A DNA stretch of 64,000 nt from Paramacrobiotus metropolitanus (taxonomy: Eukaryota > Tardigrada > Eutardigrada > Parachela > Macrobiotidae): NCBI RefSeq assembly GCF_019649055.1, contig NW_026570424.1, positions 1 through 64,000 of the forward strand, written 5' to 3'. The notes below the pieces were generated by a model. It did not search any database. It worked only from the letters and a program-made list of their open reading frames with translations, and was not told the origin of the DNA. Positions 35,525-45,134 of this stretch are shown here, one piece after another. Both the position numbers and the translations under genes were made by a program. How positions within the stretch are numbered: the first letter of the stretch is position 1; every line of letters begins with the position of its first letter.

Positions 35525-35970
35525 TTTACGCCTATTTTTAGGCTATTCCTGTACTGAGCTGAGACCTTCCTAGCTCATAACGCCCTTCTTATGCCTGCCA
35601 AGTCTTAAGCTCATTCGCCTAATCTGACTGACTTTTCGCATCTCGTTTCACATCTGTTTAGCACTTTCGCTAAGTTTTTCCAGTTTTCGTCGTTTTAACT
35701 CTGTTATATCGCCTTCTTATAATCTGAACTGGTGATGCTCTTCTGTGACATGCGGTGGACCTTCCTGACCGCATATCACGCAGCTGATTAATCGCTATTC
35801 CATTTGCGATGTGTCAGCTGGATCAGCTGACACAGTCTCAGTTGACTTCAGTTCAGTTTCATCAGTTTTCGGATCGTTCGGGTTAGTTGCCGATGACTTC
35901 GGATCAGGTTCAGCTGCTTTCGTCTCAATGGGTGGCAGCTCCTGCGGAGTAGAACCAACTCCCCCCGAAG
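35525..35970 (-). other. Non-coding spacer between accessory ORFs 2 and 3
   Basis: 446 bases with no long ORF on the coding strand. A phrase CCTAAAAATAGGCG here resembles CCAAAAATAAGGC in the spacer before accessory ORF 1, perhaps a shared signal for separate expression of these ORFs. Confidence 0.4.
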
Positions 35971-37488
35971 CTATTCGTGAACAGCCTCTTCGATTTGTGG
36001 TGTATCATCTGACAGATCTTCCGGTTTTAGATGAATTCTGTCATCTTTTATTTCCAGTATATTTTCGGCGACCAGGCTCTCAACTGTCTTCTTGATCCAC
36101 TCTCGATCTTTTTCAACGCTGAATTCGCCTAACTCGTAGTTGACGGCGAAAAAGTTCGATAGGTCATCCCATGTCACTCCGTTATTTCCACCGAGTCTGG
36201 GTATCGCCGCATCGGTCATAGCAATCTTCCAAAACTTCAGATCCATCTTTAATCGGGGAGTGCGTGTTGGAGGTGGTAGATAATATACCCATTTATTCGT
36301 TTCCGTATAACTGAAGCCTAATTTCCCTTCTTTGTAGGCTCGTTTAGTCATCCGGTCGAAGCTACTTCCCGATAATTTCAGAGCTCTATTCTGGCACATA
36401 GCCGATTTGAGCTCCCTGTGGCCCATCGTCTGGTCTTGTTGACTTCCCAGGAAACGTTTAAGTTCGCACCAGATTTGATTGGCGTTGTCCAACGGTATTC
36501 CGAGCATATATTCTCGGTCTTCGGATTTCGCTCCGGTGTCCGAACCTTCTGTTGAGTCCGTCACAGGTCCTTTCTCGTCGATTGTGAGTTTCGCCATCGA
36601 ACTTGACGATGATTTAGTCGATTTCGGTTCAATGCTCTGGGAGGGTGCCGAGTCCGCTTTGTTGTTTTTTGGTTTGCTACTGCCAGCTCCACTGGTCTTA
36701 GGTAGCGCAAGTCCAGACGTCTTTCGTCTTTCACGCATGTCTGCCAGTTCAGCCTCAGCTTGTTGTGCCAATTTATCGGTAGGGAGAACGACCTTCCGTT
36801 CATCCCCCGTTCGGCTCGTCGCTTTCTCTACCGGCTTCGCGGGAACTGCTGCTACATCATTGTCTTCGTCTTCATCGTCCGTTTCGGAGTCGGCATCCAT
36901 GATACCTCTGTCTTGTAACGGCTTCTTTTTCAACTTATCCGCCGCGAGTTTCGCTTCCGCTGCTCTCAATTGATCTCCCTTTCGGTGGAGAACATTTAGT
37001 ATAGGTGTAGCCGGGTCATCTCGTTTTTTAACGTCGAGCAGCGTCAAATCTTCACTTTCGGAATAATGGTTCTGGTTTTCGATTTCTACCGGTATTAGTC
37101 CCAACGTGGTGTATCGGATCGGTGATCCCATATGGGCATTAGTGGTGATGACTTTTCCTTCTTTAATCATCGCGGTTAACATCGTAGCATTTCCCGCTTC
37201 GAGTTCTGCAAAATTACCATTTCCACCATGCCATAATCCGTTGATGTACTGCGTGATGCGGTGTCGAGTTGAGCCGGTGGGACTGCGCATTCCTGCTATG
37301 GCTAACTCGATCTGTCTTCTCTTATCAGCGTGTTGATCGAACAGCTGTTTGTCGATTCCTTTAGTCCTGACCAACTTCGCTCCTAGTTTCCAGTCGAGAT
37401 GTTTCTTCGTCAGCTTTCCGATATTCAGGGCGTATTCCACTAACGTATGGAATTTTCGAGCTGTAAAGGAATGACCTTGTGCCTCCAT
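35971..37488 (-). CDS. Accessory ORF 2 of the giant element, 505 aa, unknown function
   Basis: The N-terminal roughly 160 residues look folded (FHTLVEYALNIGKLTKKHLD, RHRITQYINGLWHGGNGNFA). A highly charged, Ser/Glu/Asp/Lys-rich disordered middle follows, and a C-terminal region contains WKIAMTDAAIPRLGGNNGVT. No family is recognised. Upstream of its ATG the same frame is open and reads ITLKFRREAKEK, overlapping the end of accessory ORF 1 in a different frame. The two may therefore be one longer protein separated by a frame change near 37515. No catalytic motif, membrane segment or zinc site is seen. Confidence 0.7.
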   Translation of the reverse strand: MEAQGHSFTARKFHTLVEYALNIGKLTKKHLDWKLGAKLVRTKGIDKQLFDQHADKRRQIELAIAGMRSPTGSTRHRITQYINGLWHGGNGNFAELEAGNATMLTAMIKEGKVITTNAHMGSPIRYTTLGLIPVEIENQNHYSESEDLTLLDVKKRDDPATPILNVLHRKGDQLRAAEAKLAADKLKKKPLQDRGIMDADSETDDEDEDNDVAAVPAKPVEKATSRTGDERKVVLPTDKLAQQAEAELADMRERRKTSGLALPKTSGAGSSKPKNNKADSAPSQSIEPKSTKSSSSSMAKLTIDEKGPVTDSTEGSDTGAKSEDREYMLGIPLDNANQIWCELKRFLGSQQDQTMGHRELKSAMCQNRALKLSGSSFDRMTKRAYKEGKLGFSYTETNKWVYYLPPPTRTPRLKMDLKFWKIAMTDAAIPRLGGNNGVTWDDLSNFFAVNYELGEFSVEKDREWIKKTVESLVAENILEIKDDRIHLKPEDLSDDTPQIEEAVHE

Positions 37489-37514
37489 TTTTTCCTTCGC
37501 TTCCCTGCGGAATT

Positions 37515-40500
37515 TTAATGTGATCGATGTATCCTGGTACGCATCCTATTCACTATTTTCTTAGTGATTTCGATCATATCATCTTCCGTTAGGTCTTCGC
37601 CGTCAGGTTCATCAAATTCAGGAAATGGCTCGGAGTTTTCTGGTTCCGAGTATTCGAGTTCGCTGTCGCCTAGAATTCTGGCGTATCCTGCCATGCCTGG
37701 GGCGTCAATTCTTCGGACCGCTGGAGGTTTTGATTTCTTTTCACCACTCTTCTTCCCTTCTTTCTTTTGTTTTTCTAAGGCCAGCTGTTTCTGTTTTTCC
37801 AAAGTCGACTCCAAGCTCGGCGCCACCTTCGGTTCAGCCGTTTTGCCTCGTGTAGTTCTTCCTACCGAGACTGATTTTGACATGATTGTCGATGTGCTTG
37901 GGCGGCTACTTGCTTCGGATAATGCCGTCGACTCGCGAGATGATTCGCGTTTCTTCTTATCAGTCTCAGCTTTCTCCTTGCGCTCTTTCTGAGTCGATGC
38001 TGACATGATTTGTCCGAGCGGGACTACTTTCTTCAATGCAATCGGTTTCGACTTAAACGCGGTTGATGTCGCTGATTCAATGACAATTTTCTTCGGTGTT
38101 GTGGCCGTTGACGGGCTATCATCTGTAACGACTACGTCCTCGTAATCGATCTCAACATCTACATCTGGTGAGGACTCCCCCTTTTTGTGTCCCTTCTTCT
38201 TATGTTGAGTTTCCGCCTTTTCTTTCTTGGTTTTAGTGTCCCCTTTTGAAGTTTGTCCGGATTCCTGCCCAGTTTTTCCAACTCCCGTGGGCTTTGCAGC
38301 CGTTTTGGACGATCTTGTCTTCGGCTTTTCATCTTCCGAATCTTCTTCAGATGATTCGTCATCGTCTTCAGTGTCGTCTGAATCTTGAGGTGGAAAACAA
38401 TGAGGACAATTCACGTCATTGCACGGCTTATGTTTAGCTCCTTTGACGATCTCGAAAACTCTGGCCAATGATCGTTTAGGGTTATCTTCATCAATCGGTT
38501 CATCTTCTGATTCCGGTTCTTCATCATCATCTTCTGGAGCGTCATCTCCTCCTTCGGGGGCTGCACCATTATCTTCCATTTCCTCATCGGCTTCTCCGGC
38601 AGGACCTTCCTGTGCCGCGAGTTGAGCCTGGGCTTGAGCTTGTTGCTGTTTGGCGAGCTGTTCATTTGCAGCTTTGATATGTTCAGGAGGTGTAATATCC
38701 CAATACAGCGGTGTTTTTCGATGATCGTAACAGGCTGTTCGGAGCGTTCCATCATCGTGGTTATATGTCAATCGGATGAAAGCCTGATCCGCCTCGGCAC
38801 GCTGTTGCATGAGGCTGAGCACCGCTGCTGTCAGCGCCACCGCGTTATTCTTCACCTCGGGCGGTAACATTTTATATAATGCTGCAAGGGCTTTCCTTGA
38901 TTCTTTGTCAGCATATTCTCTGTCTTCCTTCGATATGCACATCGGTGCGAAGGGGATCGGATCTCCCGATAACGGATCAACGATTTCCACTATCGCTATC
39001 CCTGGTATGTCAACTGCATATTCATATCCGATCGTAAACAGTCTGCAGACTGGCTCAGTATACAGGTACGCTGGATCGTAATCGGGTTTCCGTTTCTTCT
39101 TCCCGCCTGTATCTTCTTCTTCCGGTTTTAACGTTTTTCTTTCAACCGCTAATATCTGTCCTTCCGCTGTGTACGTATATAACACGTGGTCCTCGTTCGT
39201 ACCCACTCGTATATGAATCCAGGCGTCCTCTTCTTTCGCCTGTTTCGCTATCAACTCTTTCATCATTCGGATGAGGATTCGGGGATTTCTGCGGTCCACC
39301 TCGTTCGGGATAGCTGCTAAGGCCGCTTCGGTTTGTTCCCGTGATGCCGTATTGATTATTTTCTTTAACTCTTTATTTGCCTTATCAATACCTGACGGAA
39401 TCTCCTGATTCGTCTTTTTATCCACGAGTCGAGCAGCGAGCATCTTCTTCTGTCCATCTGTTCCAGGGAAGGTTACCAAGTATGCTCTGACTGGTGGGAT
39501 CTCTGCTACAGGTATCGGTTGACTGGGTGCCGCTGGTAGTGGTGGGATCGGCTGAGTTGGAGGTGGTACCGATGGTTGTTGAGCCTTCTTGGCCACCGGT
39601 ACAACTGGTACGGGCATTTCATGCGCCTGCGGTGGTTCCTTACTCACCGTAGGCTTTTTTGCCTTCTGACCATCTCCCGATTTCGGACTCTTTGTCACGG
39701 ATCTGGCTCGTTTCGATGTGCCATGGCTAGACGACTCTGCTGTCGAACTTGTCCGTGATCTCGTGCGTTGCTTCAAAGCTTCATCGAGCTTCTTCTTTTC
39801 CGCCAATATTTCTTCATCTGTCATCTCTTCGACAGTTTTCGTCAATGATGTCCCCGATTTTTCTTTTGATGAAGTCGGTGCGGCATCTACCGATCGGGAT
39901 CGTTCTTCTGGATATTTTCTGATAAAACGGAGAATCTTTTCCACTATATCCGGCCAGTTTCGATGTACTAAGGCTGGATGACACCTTTTCATCGTCACAA
40001 TTTGAATGCCGATTTCCTTTCTTTTCTGAATAAGAACCGCTGTCTTCTCTTTAAGTGCCTCGTGTGTGGGATGTGACATCCCTGCCACTGACATCAATTT
40101 GCCGTAGAACGCATGTTCGTCATCGACGCGTTCGTGGATCCGGTAAAAATCGTGGCATATTCGGTTGAAGTCATGTATGACTCTCCTGTGTTCCTCCGTA
40201 ATCGTCTCGTGTTCATCCACGATCACGTTCAGGCGGTCATCATCTTCTCTTATATTAACCGTCAGTCGTGGAGAGTATTCGGATACTGAGGGTTCGCCTG
40301 GAGGGGTTTTCGGTAATCCCTCTAACTGTGGTCCCAACAAAGGCAACACTCCTCTCAATCGAGGTGATTCAAATCGGTTTCCTCGTCCATATGATCTCCC
40401 TCCTCTTTTATGTGGGGATATGCCTCCGCGATCAAATCGTCGATGTGGACGTGGTAGCACAGATGTGCCAAATGGTCCTGGCGCCGTTGCGGTCCAGTCC

Positions 40501-41120
40501 GGAAATAATGGCGGTAAATTTAAGCCTCCGTGGGACATAGATGGGGCAGGCGACGTTCCGCCATGTCCTCCATATACTGATCTGGGTGACGTTCCACCGA
40601 TACCTGGTGTTCGGACTGGGGACATGCCGCTAAATCCTCCGTGTCCACCCGGTACTACCGGTATCCCACCAAATCCGGGTAATCGTACAGGTGCCGGTGC
40701 CATCCCAACAGGGAAATTCGATACCACCTGCTGTGGTGGTGGCATCAATAATGCCGGTGATCCCATTGCAACTTGTGCTGAACCATACGCTGGGAATTGT
40801 TGTCCCGAGAAAGGAACATTTTGTCCTGGGAACTGGGGTGGTCCGACATTCGTGCCGTAGTGATCCGACACCCAGTTCTGCGTATTCTGGTAACTCGTTG
40901 GATCCTGTGGGTGCGGGTAAAAGACTGTGCCTCCCGCATAAACTGGCTGGTTCGATACGCCTGGATCATTCTGAACCGTTCCTGCGGATGAGTTCGATTC
41001 CTCTCCAAAGTATCGGTTATAACCCTGATCACCTTCCATTCTTATCGGTGCTTTTAACGGGTTTCCGATGCTCTCAGAATCAGAATTATCTGAGTTCTGT
41101 CGTTCCAATCGTTCCATCAA
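37515..41120 (-). CDS. Accessory ORF 1 of the giant element, 1201 aa, unknown function
   Basis: The largest open frame in the window. The ATG at 41117 (second codon) is the natural start, just after a TTGTTCTAACAG acceptor-like sequence, which suggests expression from a spliced RNA. The N-terminal quarter is Gly/Pro-rich and disordered (GHGGFSGMSPVRTPGIGGTS). A helical-looking segment near residues 290-400 follows, then a Lys/Ser/Pro-rich linker, then a compact segment at about 545-830 (VRAYLVTFPGTDGQKKMLAA, DAWIHIRVGTNEDHVLYTYT). The C-terminal third is very acidic then very basic. I recognise no domain. The lack of any frame break over 3.6 kb, beside a heavily broken gag-pol, suggests either selection or chance. 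Confidence 0.75.
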   Translation of the reverse strand: MMERLERQNSDNSDSESIGNPLKAPIRMEGDQGYNRYFGEESNSSAGTVQNDPGVSNQPVYAGGTVFYPHPQDPTSYQNTQNWVSDHYGTNVGPPQFPGQNVPFSGQQFPAYGSAQVAMGSPALLMPPPQQVVSNFPVGMAPAPVRLPGFGGIPVVPGGHGGFSGMSPVRTPGIGGTSPRSVYGGHGGTSPAPSMSHGGLNLPPLFPDWTATAPGPFGTSVLPRPHRRFDRGGISPHKRGGRSYGRGNRFESPRLRGVLPLLGPQLEGLPKTPPGEPSVSEYSPRLTVNIREDDDRLNVIVDEHETITEEHRRVIHDFNRICHDFYRIHERVDDEHAFYGKLMSVAGMSHPTHEALKEKTAVLIQKRKEIGIQIVTMKRCHPALVHRNWPDIVEKILRFIRKYPEERSRSVDAAPTSSKEKSGTSLTKTVEEMTDEEILAEKKKLDEALKQRTRSRTSSTAESSSHGTSKRARSVTKSPKSGDGQKAKKPTVSKEPPQAHEMPVPVVPVAKKAQQPSVPPPTQPIPPLPAAPSQPIPVAEIPPVRAYLVTFPGTDGQKKMLAARLVDKKTNQEIPSGIDKANKELKKIINTASREQTEAALAAIPNEVDRRNPRILIRMMKELIAKQAKEEDAWIHIRVGTNEDHVLYTYTAEGQILAVERKTLKPEEEDTGGKKKRKPDYDPAYLYTEPVCRLFTIGYEYAVDIPGIAIVEIVDPLSGDPIPFAPMCISKEDREYADKESRKALAALYKMLPPEVKNNAVALTAAVLSLMQQRAEADQAFIRLTYNHDDGTLRTACYDHRKTPLYWDITPPEHIKAANEQLAKQQQAQAQAQLAAQEGPAGEADEEMEDNGAAPEGGDDAPEDDDEEPESEDEPIDEDNPKRSLARVFEIVKGAKHKPCNDVNCPHCFPPQDSDDTEDDDESSEEDSEDEKPKTRSSKTAAKPTGVGKTGQESGQTSKGDTKTKKEKAETQHKKKGHKKGESSPDVDVEIDYEDVVVTDDSPSTATTPKKIVIESATSTAFKSKPIALKKVVPLGQIMSASTQKERKEKAETDKKKRESSRESTALSEASSRPSTSTIMSKSVSVGRTTRGKTAEPKVAPSLESTLEKQKQLALEKQKKEGKKSGEKKSKPPAVRRIDAPGMAGYARILGDSELEYSEPENSEPFPEFDEPDGEDLTEDDMIEITKKIVNRMRTRIHRSH

Positions 41121-41259
41121 CTCTTAATACCTGTTAGAACAATGAAAACGATATCTGTTAGCCGGTTTTCGACGAATCACTTTTACACCTTCCCAACTCC
41201 CGTTCATAATATCATAAACGCCCATAAGCCTTATTTTTGGGTTAATATCCCTGCGTCCT
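41121..41259 (-). other. Spacer before accessory ORF 1 with acceptor-like sequence
   Basis: A 139-base non-coding gap ending, on the coding strand, in a pyrimidine-containing run and CTAACAG just before the accessory ORF 1 start. Possible splice acceptor of a sub-genomic RNA. Confidence 0.4.
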
Positions 41260-41729
41260 TTAGTTATCCGATCTAAAGAGTTCTTTGTCGGCGGCGTCTT
41301 CCTCTTCTCCTTTGCTTGTGAGGATTTCCGTGGGAGTGGGTCGTGACTTCTTCTTTTTCACCTTTCTTTGCTCGATGGCAGTGGCAATGTCACGCCCCAA
41401 TTGTGCAGCTGTTGCTTTCGCTGTCTCGAGCTGTTGTGCCCGCTGATCGGTAGCAGTGTGTGGTTTAAAAGAGCTTTTCAAATTACGCTCTGTGTTTTCA
41501 GCGACCTTCCGCTGTCAATTCCTGTAGCAGTGCGTGGTTCGAAAAGGGACTGTTCCAAGTCTCTTTGAGAGGTACGCTCTGGTACTCCATCCTCGTTTAT
41601 GAGTTTTTCGGCTAGATTTCCGGCTTCCGCATTCAACCTTAATGTGACTGCTGTTTCAAAGTCTTTATCCTCTTTTCGAGGTCTGCCTCTTCGCTTTTTC
41701 GGCTGAACTTCCTTCGCATCTCCCGACAC
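41260..41729 (-). CDS. AT-hook and Lys-rich segment downstream of integrase
   Basis: Two short frames. The first (41729-41478) carries a canonical AT-hook, KKRRGRPRKED, which binds the minor groove of AT-rich DNA. The second (41481-41260) is Lys-rich (KVKKKKSRPTP). Neither has a convincing own ATG. The first frame is open upstream (LEPRSETEVSGDAK) into the end of the integrase ORF, so it is probably the integrase C-terminal tail after a frame change near 41752. Two related phrases, SLFEPRTATG and SSFKPHTATD, show an internal duplication. An AT-hook on an integrase tail could help target chromatin, as chromodomains do in chromoviruses (inference). Confidence 0.5.
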
Positions 41730-41749
41730 TTCGGTTTCAGAGCGTGGTT

Positions 41750-43708
41750 CTAGGAAGCAGGCTCTGCCACTTCATTTTCCGCATTGGGTAGCAGAGGTGG
41801 TTTGGAAGAAGCGCGCTCTGATACCGCTCCTTTGTGCTCCTGGTCACCCGGTAGCGGTGGATGCCACGGTTTCAGTCGGTCTATAGAAACGACCTTCAAA
41901 TCCGCTTCTTTTATCGGATTCTGTTCAATAACTTCAGCCTCGTTCACCCTTGGGAAGCTCAGAATCTTCCACACTTTATCGTACTTCGCTTTGAAGTCTG
42001 ATTGATTTTCCTTCTTTCCCTGTTTTGTATCTTTAGGAAGTCGTATGAGTACGAAGTCGCCCACTTTAAAGTTCGGTTCCGACTTCTTCTTATTGTAGAT
42101 TTCCGCATTCTTCTCATACGCATCTTTTATGTTACATTTAGCAACTTCTTCAGCGAAAGTCAGATTCTTTTTCATGGTCTCCACCCATTCGTCAGGAGTA
42201 CCATAATCATCCGGTAAGTTCGTTCTGGTCACCACATCTTCTGGCATGGTCATCTCTCTTCCATGCAGCATATAATATGCTGAGTATCCGGTTGTGGCGT
42301 GTACAGCTCTGTTCATCCCTGATACCACATATGGCAGGTACTTGTTAAATTTCCGTTCATTTCCTGCCTTCATATACTGTGCTAGACCATCTCCGATGAT
42401 CTGCATCTGCCGTTCTACTTGGCCCTGGCCTTCAGGGTGATACGCCGTTCCGAACGTGTGTTTTATCTTGAACACGTTGGTGACTTTCGATAAAACTTCC
42501 GCAGTGAAGTGCCTTCCGCGATCCGTATGCAGGATGTGCGGAGCTCCATGTACCAATATCACATGTTTTACGAAGACTTTGGCGAACTCCTTCGCTGTCG
42601 CCGTCTTCATTGGTACCGCGATCACATATTTCGTCAGTTGATCGATAAATACAGCTATGTACTTATATCCCCGCTTCTTTGTCGGTAATAAGGGTCCCTT
42701 TAGGTCGGCGTATACTCGGAAGAAGGGATGTCCCACTTTGATCTCCTGCAACTTGCCAGGTGGACACTTCCTTGGTGTCTTGTGGAACTGACATCCTTGA
42801 CATGCGAGTATATAATTTTTGACGTCTGTACTCATTCTGTCCCAGTAATATCGCAGTCTGATAGCTGCCAGCGTCTTTTCAAATCCAAGATGACCTGCTG
42901 CTTTTTCATCATGCAGCGCATGGATGATCGCTCTTCTCATCGACAGTGGTACGACGTATGTCCTTTCGAGTCTGCCTTTATTATCTTTTACCCGGTATAA
43001 GATTCCGTTCCACAGCTGATAATGAACTTCGAATTTCGATCTCGTTTCGGCGTCTGGGAGATGCTCCAGTTCATCGATGATCATTGCAAGGTGAGGATCT
43101 TTTAGCTGCTTGTTCTGGAGTTGTAGATTCGAATCATCTACCTCTTCCTCATCTCCTTGCAAGTTGACGATGCGCACTGTTGCTGTGCTGAGCTCGTTCC
43201 AATCAGAGATGACTTTGCATCTTGGCAGCGGTTTATGTCGATTTGTCGGTCTTTTAGGGAACTTCAGCAGCTTTACTGGGCACTCGTTTAATGCCTGCGC
43301 AACTTTATCTGGTTCCCAGAGATCATCTCGATCTTTACTTCGCTCGCTAGGCTCAGCTCTGTGAGCTGCCGAGTCAGGTCCAACTCCACTTTTAAGCCGG
43401 TTAACGTTGATCGATGTCTCAGCCGACTCTTTCGCCGTAACTGAGTTGATCTTTATTCGCTTTTCTCTCTCTTCGGCCATCTGAACGAACAGCTGCCAAA
43501 CTTCGATAGCTGGTTCCTTTATGTCGTATTCTTTTTTGATATCCTCGAAGTTCGGAATTTCATCGAATTCCTCATCCTGGCATGTCGGACCTTCGATAGG
43601 TGCTCTTGATAGAGCATCCGCGTTATCGCAGTACTTTCCCGGTTTGTACTCGATCTTGAACTGATGGCCTTGTAATGCCATCGCCCATCTCGTTAATCGC
43701 GGATTCAT
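41750..43708 (-). CDS. Integrase, with the end of RNase H
   Basis: Starts in the tail of RNase H (NPRLTRWAMALQGHQFKIEY, ADALSRAP), then a linker of about 150 residues. The integrase follows: a His/Cys zinc-binding N-terminal domain (HALHDEKAAGHLG, CQGCQF), and the catalytic core with Asp in YADLKGP, Asp in HTDRGRHF and Glu in GQGQVERQM, the D,D-35-E signature. The C-terminal domain has FVLIRLPKD and VSIDRLKPWH. It joins the reverse-transcribed DNA to host DNA; the GGCA duplication records its cut. The preceding RNase H ORF is in another frame, so the apparent ATG is not a real start: homology (NKVG) continues upstream of it. Confidence 0.88.
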   Translation of the reverse strand: MNPRLTRWAMALQGHQFKIEYKPGKYCDNADALSRAPIEGPTCQDEEFDEIPNFEDIKKEYDIKEPAIEVWQLFVQMAEEREKRIKINSVTAKESAETSINVNRLKSGVGPDSAAHRAEPSERSKDRDDLWEPDKVAQALNECPVKLLKFPKRPTNRHKPLPRCKVISDWNELSTATVRIVNLQGDEEEVDDSNLQLQNKQLKDPHLAMIIDELEHLPDAETRSKFEVHYQLWNGILYRVKDNKGRLERTYVVPLSMRRAIIHALHDEKAAGHLGFEKTLAAIRLRYYWDRMSTDVKNYILACQGCQFHKTPRKCPPGKLQEIKVGHPFFRVYADLKGPLLPTKKRGYKYIAVFIDQLTKYVIAVPMKTATAKEFAKVFVKHVILVHGAPHILHTDRGRHFTAEVLSKVTNVFKIKHTFGTAYHPEGQGQVERQMQIIGDGLAQYMKAGNERKFNKYLPYVVSGMNRAVHATTGYSAYYMLHGREMTMPEDVVTRTNLPDDYGTPDEWVETMKKNLTFAEEVAKCNIKDAYEKNAEIYNKKKSEPNFKVGDFVLIRLPKDTKQGKKENQSDFKAKYDKVWKILSFPRVNEAEVIEQNPIKEADLKVVSIDRLKPWHPPLPGDQEHKGAVSERASSKPPLLPNAENEVAEPAS

Positions 43709-44061
43709 GCCAACTTTATTCGTTCTGATCTCAGCAAGTTCGTCAGTGCCTGATGATCAGTTCGTACGGTGAACTCGGAGTAGTCGATATACGGTTTGAA
43801 CTTTCTGACGGCAAATACGACCGCCAGACACTCCCATTCAGTAACACCATAGTTTCGTTCAGCTCCATGTAGGACGCGGCTCGCATAAGCAATTGGATGA
43901 CCTTCTTGGGATAATACAGCTCCAATTCCTTCTTTGCTCGCGTCGCATTCAATGACTGTCGGTTTAGCTGGATCAAATTTTTCCAGCACTGGACCTTCAC
44001 ACAGCAACTTTTTCAAGTTATCGAATTCCTTCGTATGAACTTCTGTCCAATCTTTTCGCAC
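43705..44061 (-). CDS. RNase H domain of pol, in a shifted frame
   Basis: Covers most of the gypsy-type RNase H: ECDASKEGIGAVLSQEGHPI with the first catalytic Asp, YASRVLHGAERNYGVTEWEC with the Glu, and RTDHQALTNLL with the next Asp. It removes RNA from the RNA-DNA hybrid during reverse transcription. It overlaps the RT ORF by 49 bases in a different frame and meets the integrase ORF in a third frame, with conserved residues running past each end. These are therefore breaks in one pol frame rather than separate genes. Confidence 0.82.
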   Translation of the reverse strand: MRKDWTEVHTKEFDNLKKLLCEGPVLEKFDPAKPTVIECDASKEGIGAVLSQEGHPIAYASRVLHGAERNYGVTEWECLAVVFAVRKFKPYIDYSEFTVRTDHQALTNLLRSERIKLA

Positions 44062-45134
44062 ATGTTTATCGTTTGTAGCAGCTCATATAAATGGCATGTG
44101 TGCTGTGCATATCCCTGAATGAACTTCCGATAGTAGTTCGCCAGTCCGAGGAATGATCTCAGCTGCCGTTCAGTCTGAGGTCGTTTGAACTCCGATACCG
44201 CGGTGATCTTTTCGGGATCCATTCGAACTCCATTTTCACTGAGTATATGACCCAGGAATCCCATCTCCCGCATTCCAAATTCACATTTCGTCGGTTTAAT
44301 GGTGAAACCTGCTTCCACCAAACTTTGGAGTACGTTTCTCATATTTTGCATGAAAATCTCCCAAGTCTTTCCAGTAAAAATTACATCGTCGATGTAGCCA
44401 AAAACGCAGCCCTTTCGCTTTGCTTTGGACAGAACTCTGTCCATACAGAGTTGGAACGTTGCAGGTCCATTGCAGACTCCGAACGGCATCCTTTTAAATC
44501 GATACATACCGTCTTGGGTCACAAATGTCGTTTTATTGATCGACTCCGGATCCATGGGAATCTGCCAAAATCCACTTTGCAGGTCCATTTTCCCATAGTA
44601 TTTGTTGCCTGCGCACGCATCTAGCAACTCATCCGGGTTCGGTAGCGGGTAATTATTCTTTTTCGTCAGCTTATTCAACATGATGTAGTTGACGCAGAAT
44701 CTGGTGCCCATTGTCCCGTCACCGTTCTTTTTCGCTGCCAGCACAACTGGGAAACTCCAGTCGGCATCTGATGGCTCGATGACATCCTGCGCCAGCATCT
44801 CTTCGATGTGTTTCGTTATGAACTCTCGACCTGTCCAGCTGGTTCTGGCGGGATTGCACTTTACCGGTTTCGCATCTCCCGTATCAATCACATGGGTGAT
44901 CCCTTTGACATCTCCGTACGGTTTCTTTGATGTCGGAAGCACCTTCCAGAACTCCCAGAATGCGTTATACACATCATTCTTCTGTTCCTGTGTCAGGTCG
45001 GGTCCGAGTTTCAGGTTCCCGATGATCTTTGTCAGCTCAGCCTTCGTTACGTCATCGACTGTTGGATCAGAGAGCACGTTCCTTACTGTGCCACTATTGA
45101 CCTGGACGTTCTCCATATGATCGTATGGCTCCAC
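44013..45134 (-). CDS. Reverse transcriptase domain of pol
   Basis: The full gypsy-type RT is readable: ITHVIDTGDAKPVKCNPART, VLAAKKNGDGTMGTRFCVNY, KMDLQSGFWQIPM with the first catalytic Asp, RMPFGVCNGPATFQ, and the active-site YIDD at residues 247-250. These are followed by GFLGHILSENG and RSFLGLANYYRKFIQGYA. This enzyme copies the element RNA to DNA in virus-like particles. The last ~20 residues are out of frame relative to the RNase H that should follow, and the first ~15 are in a different frame from the upstream ORF. Key catalytic residues are present. Confidence 0.9.
   Translation of the reverse strand: MEPYDHMENVQVNSGTVRNVLSDPTVDDVTKAELTKIIGNLKLGPDLTQEQKNDVYNAFWEFWKVLPTSKKPYGDVKGITHVIDTGDAKPVKCNPARTSWTGREFITKHIEEMLAQDVIEPSDADWSFPVVLAAKKNGDGTMGTRFCVNYIMLNKLTKKNNYPLPNPDELLDACAGNKYYGKMDLQSGFWQIPMDPESINKTTFVTQDGMYRFKRMPFGVCNGPATFQLCMDRVLSKAKRKGCVFGYIDDVIFTGKTWEIFMQNMRNVLQSLVEAGFTIKPTKCEFGMREMGFLGHILSENGVRMDPEKITAVSEFKRPQTERQLRSFLGLANYYRKFIQGYAQHTCHLYELLQTINMCEKIGQKFIRRNSIT

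Noticed and set aside
32567-41120. Accessory ORFs as an envelope gene
   Set aside because: No signal peptide, transmembrane helix or fusion-like segment is visible in any of them.
43700-43712. ATGA overlap between RNase H and integrase ORFs as coupled translation
   Set aside because: Homology in the integrase frame continues upstream of the ATG, so it is a frame break in one pol reading frame, not a restart.
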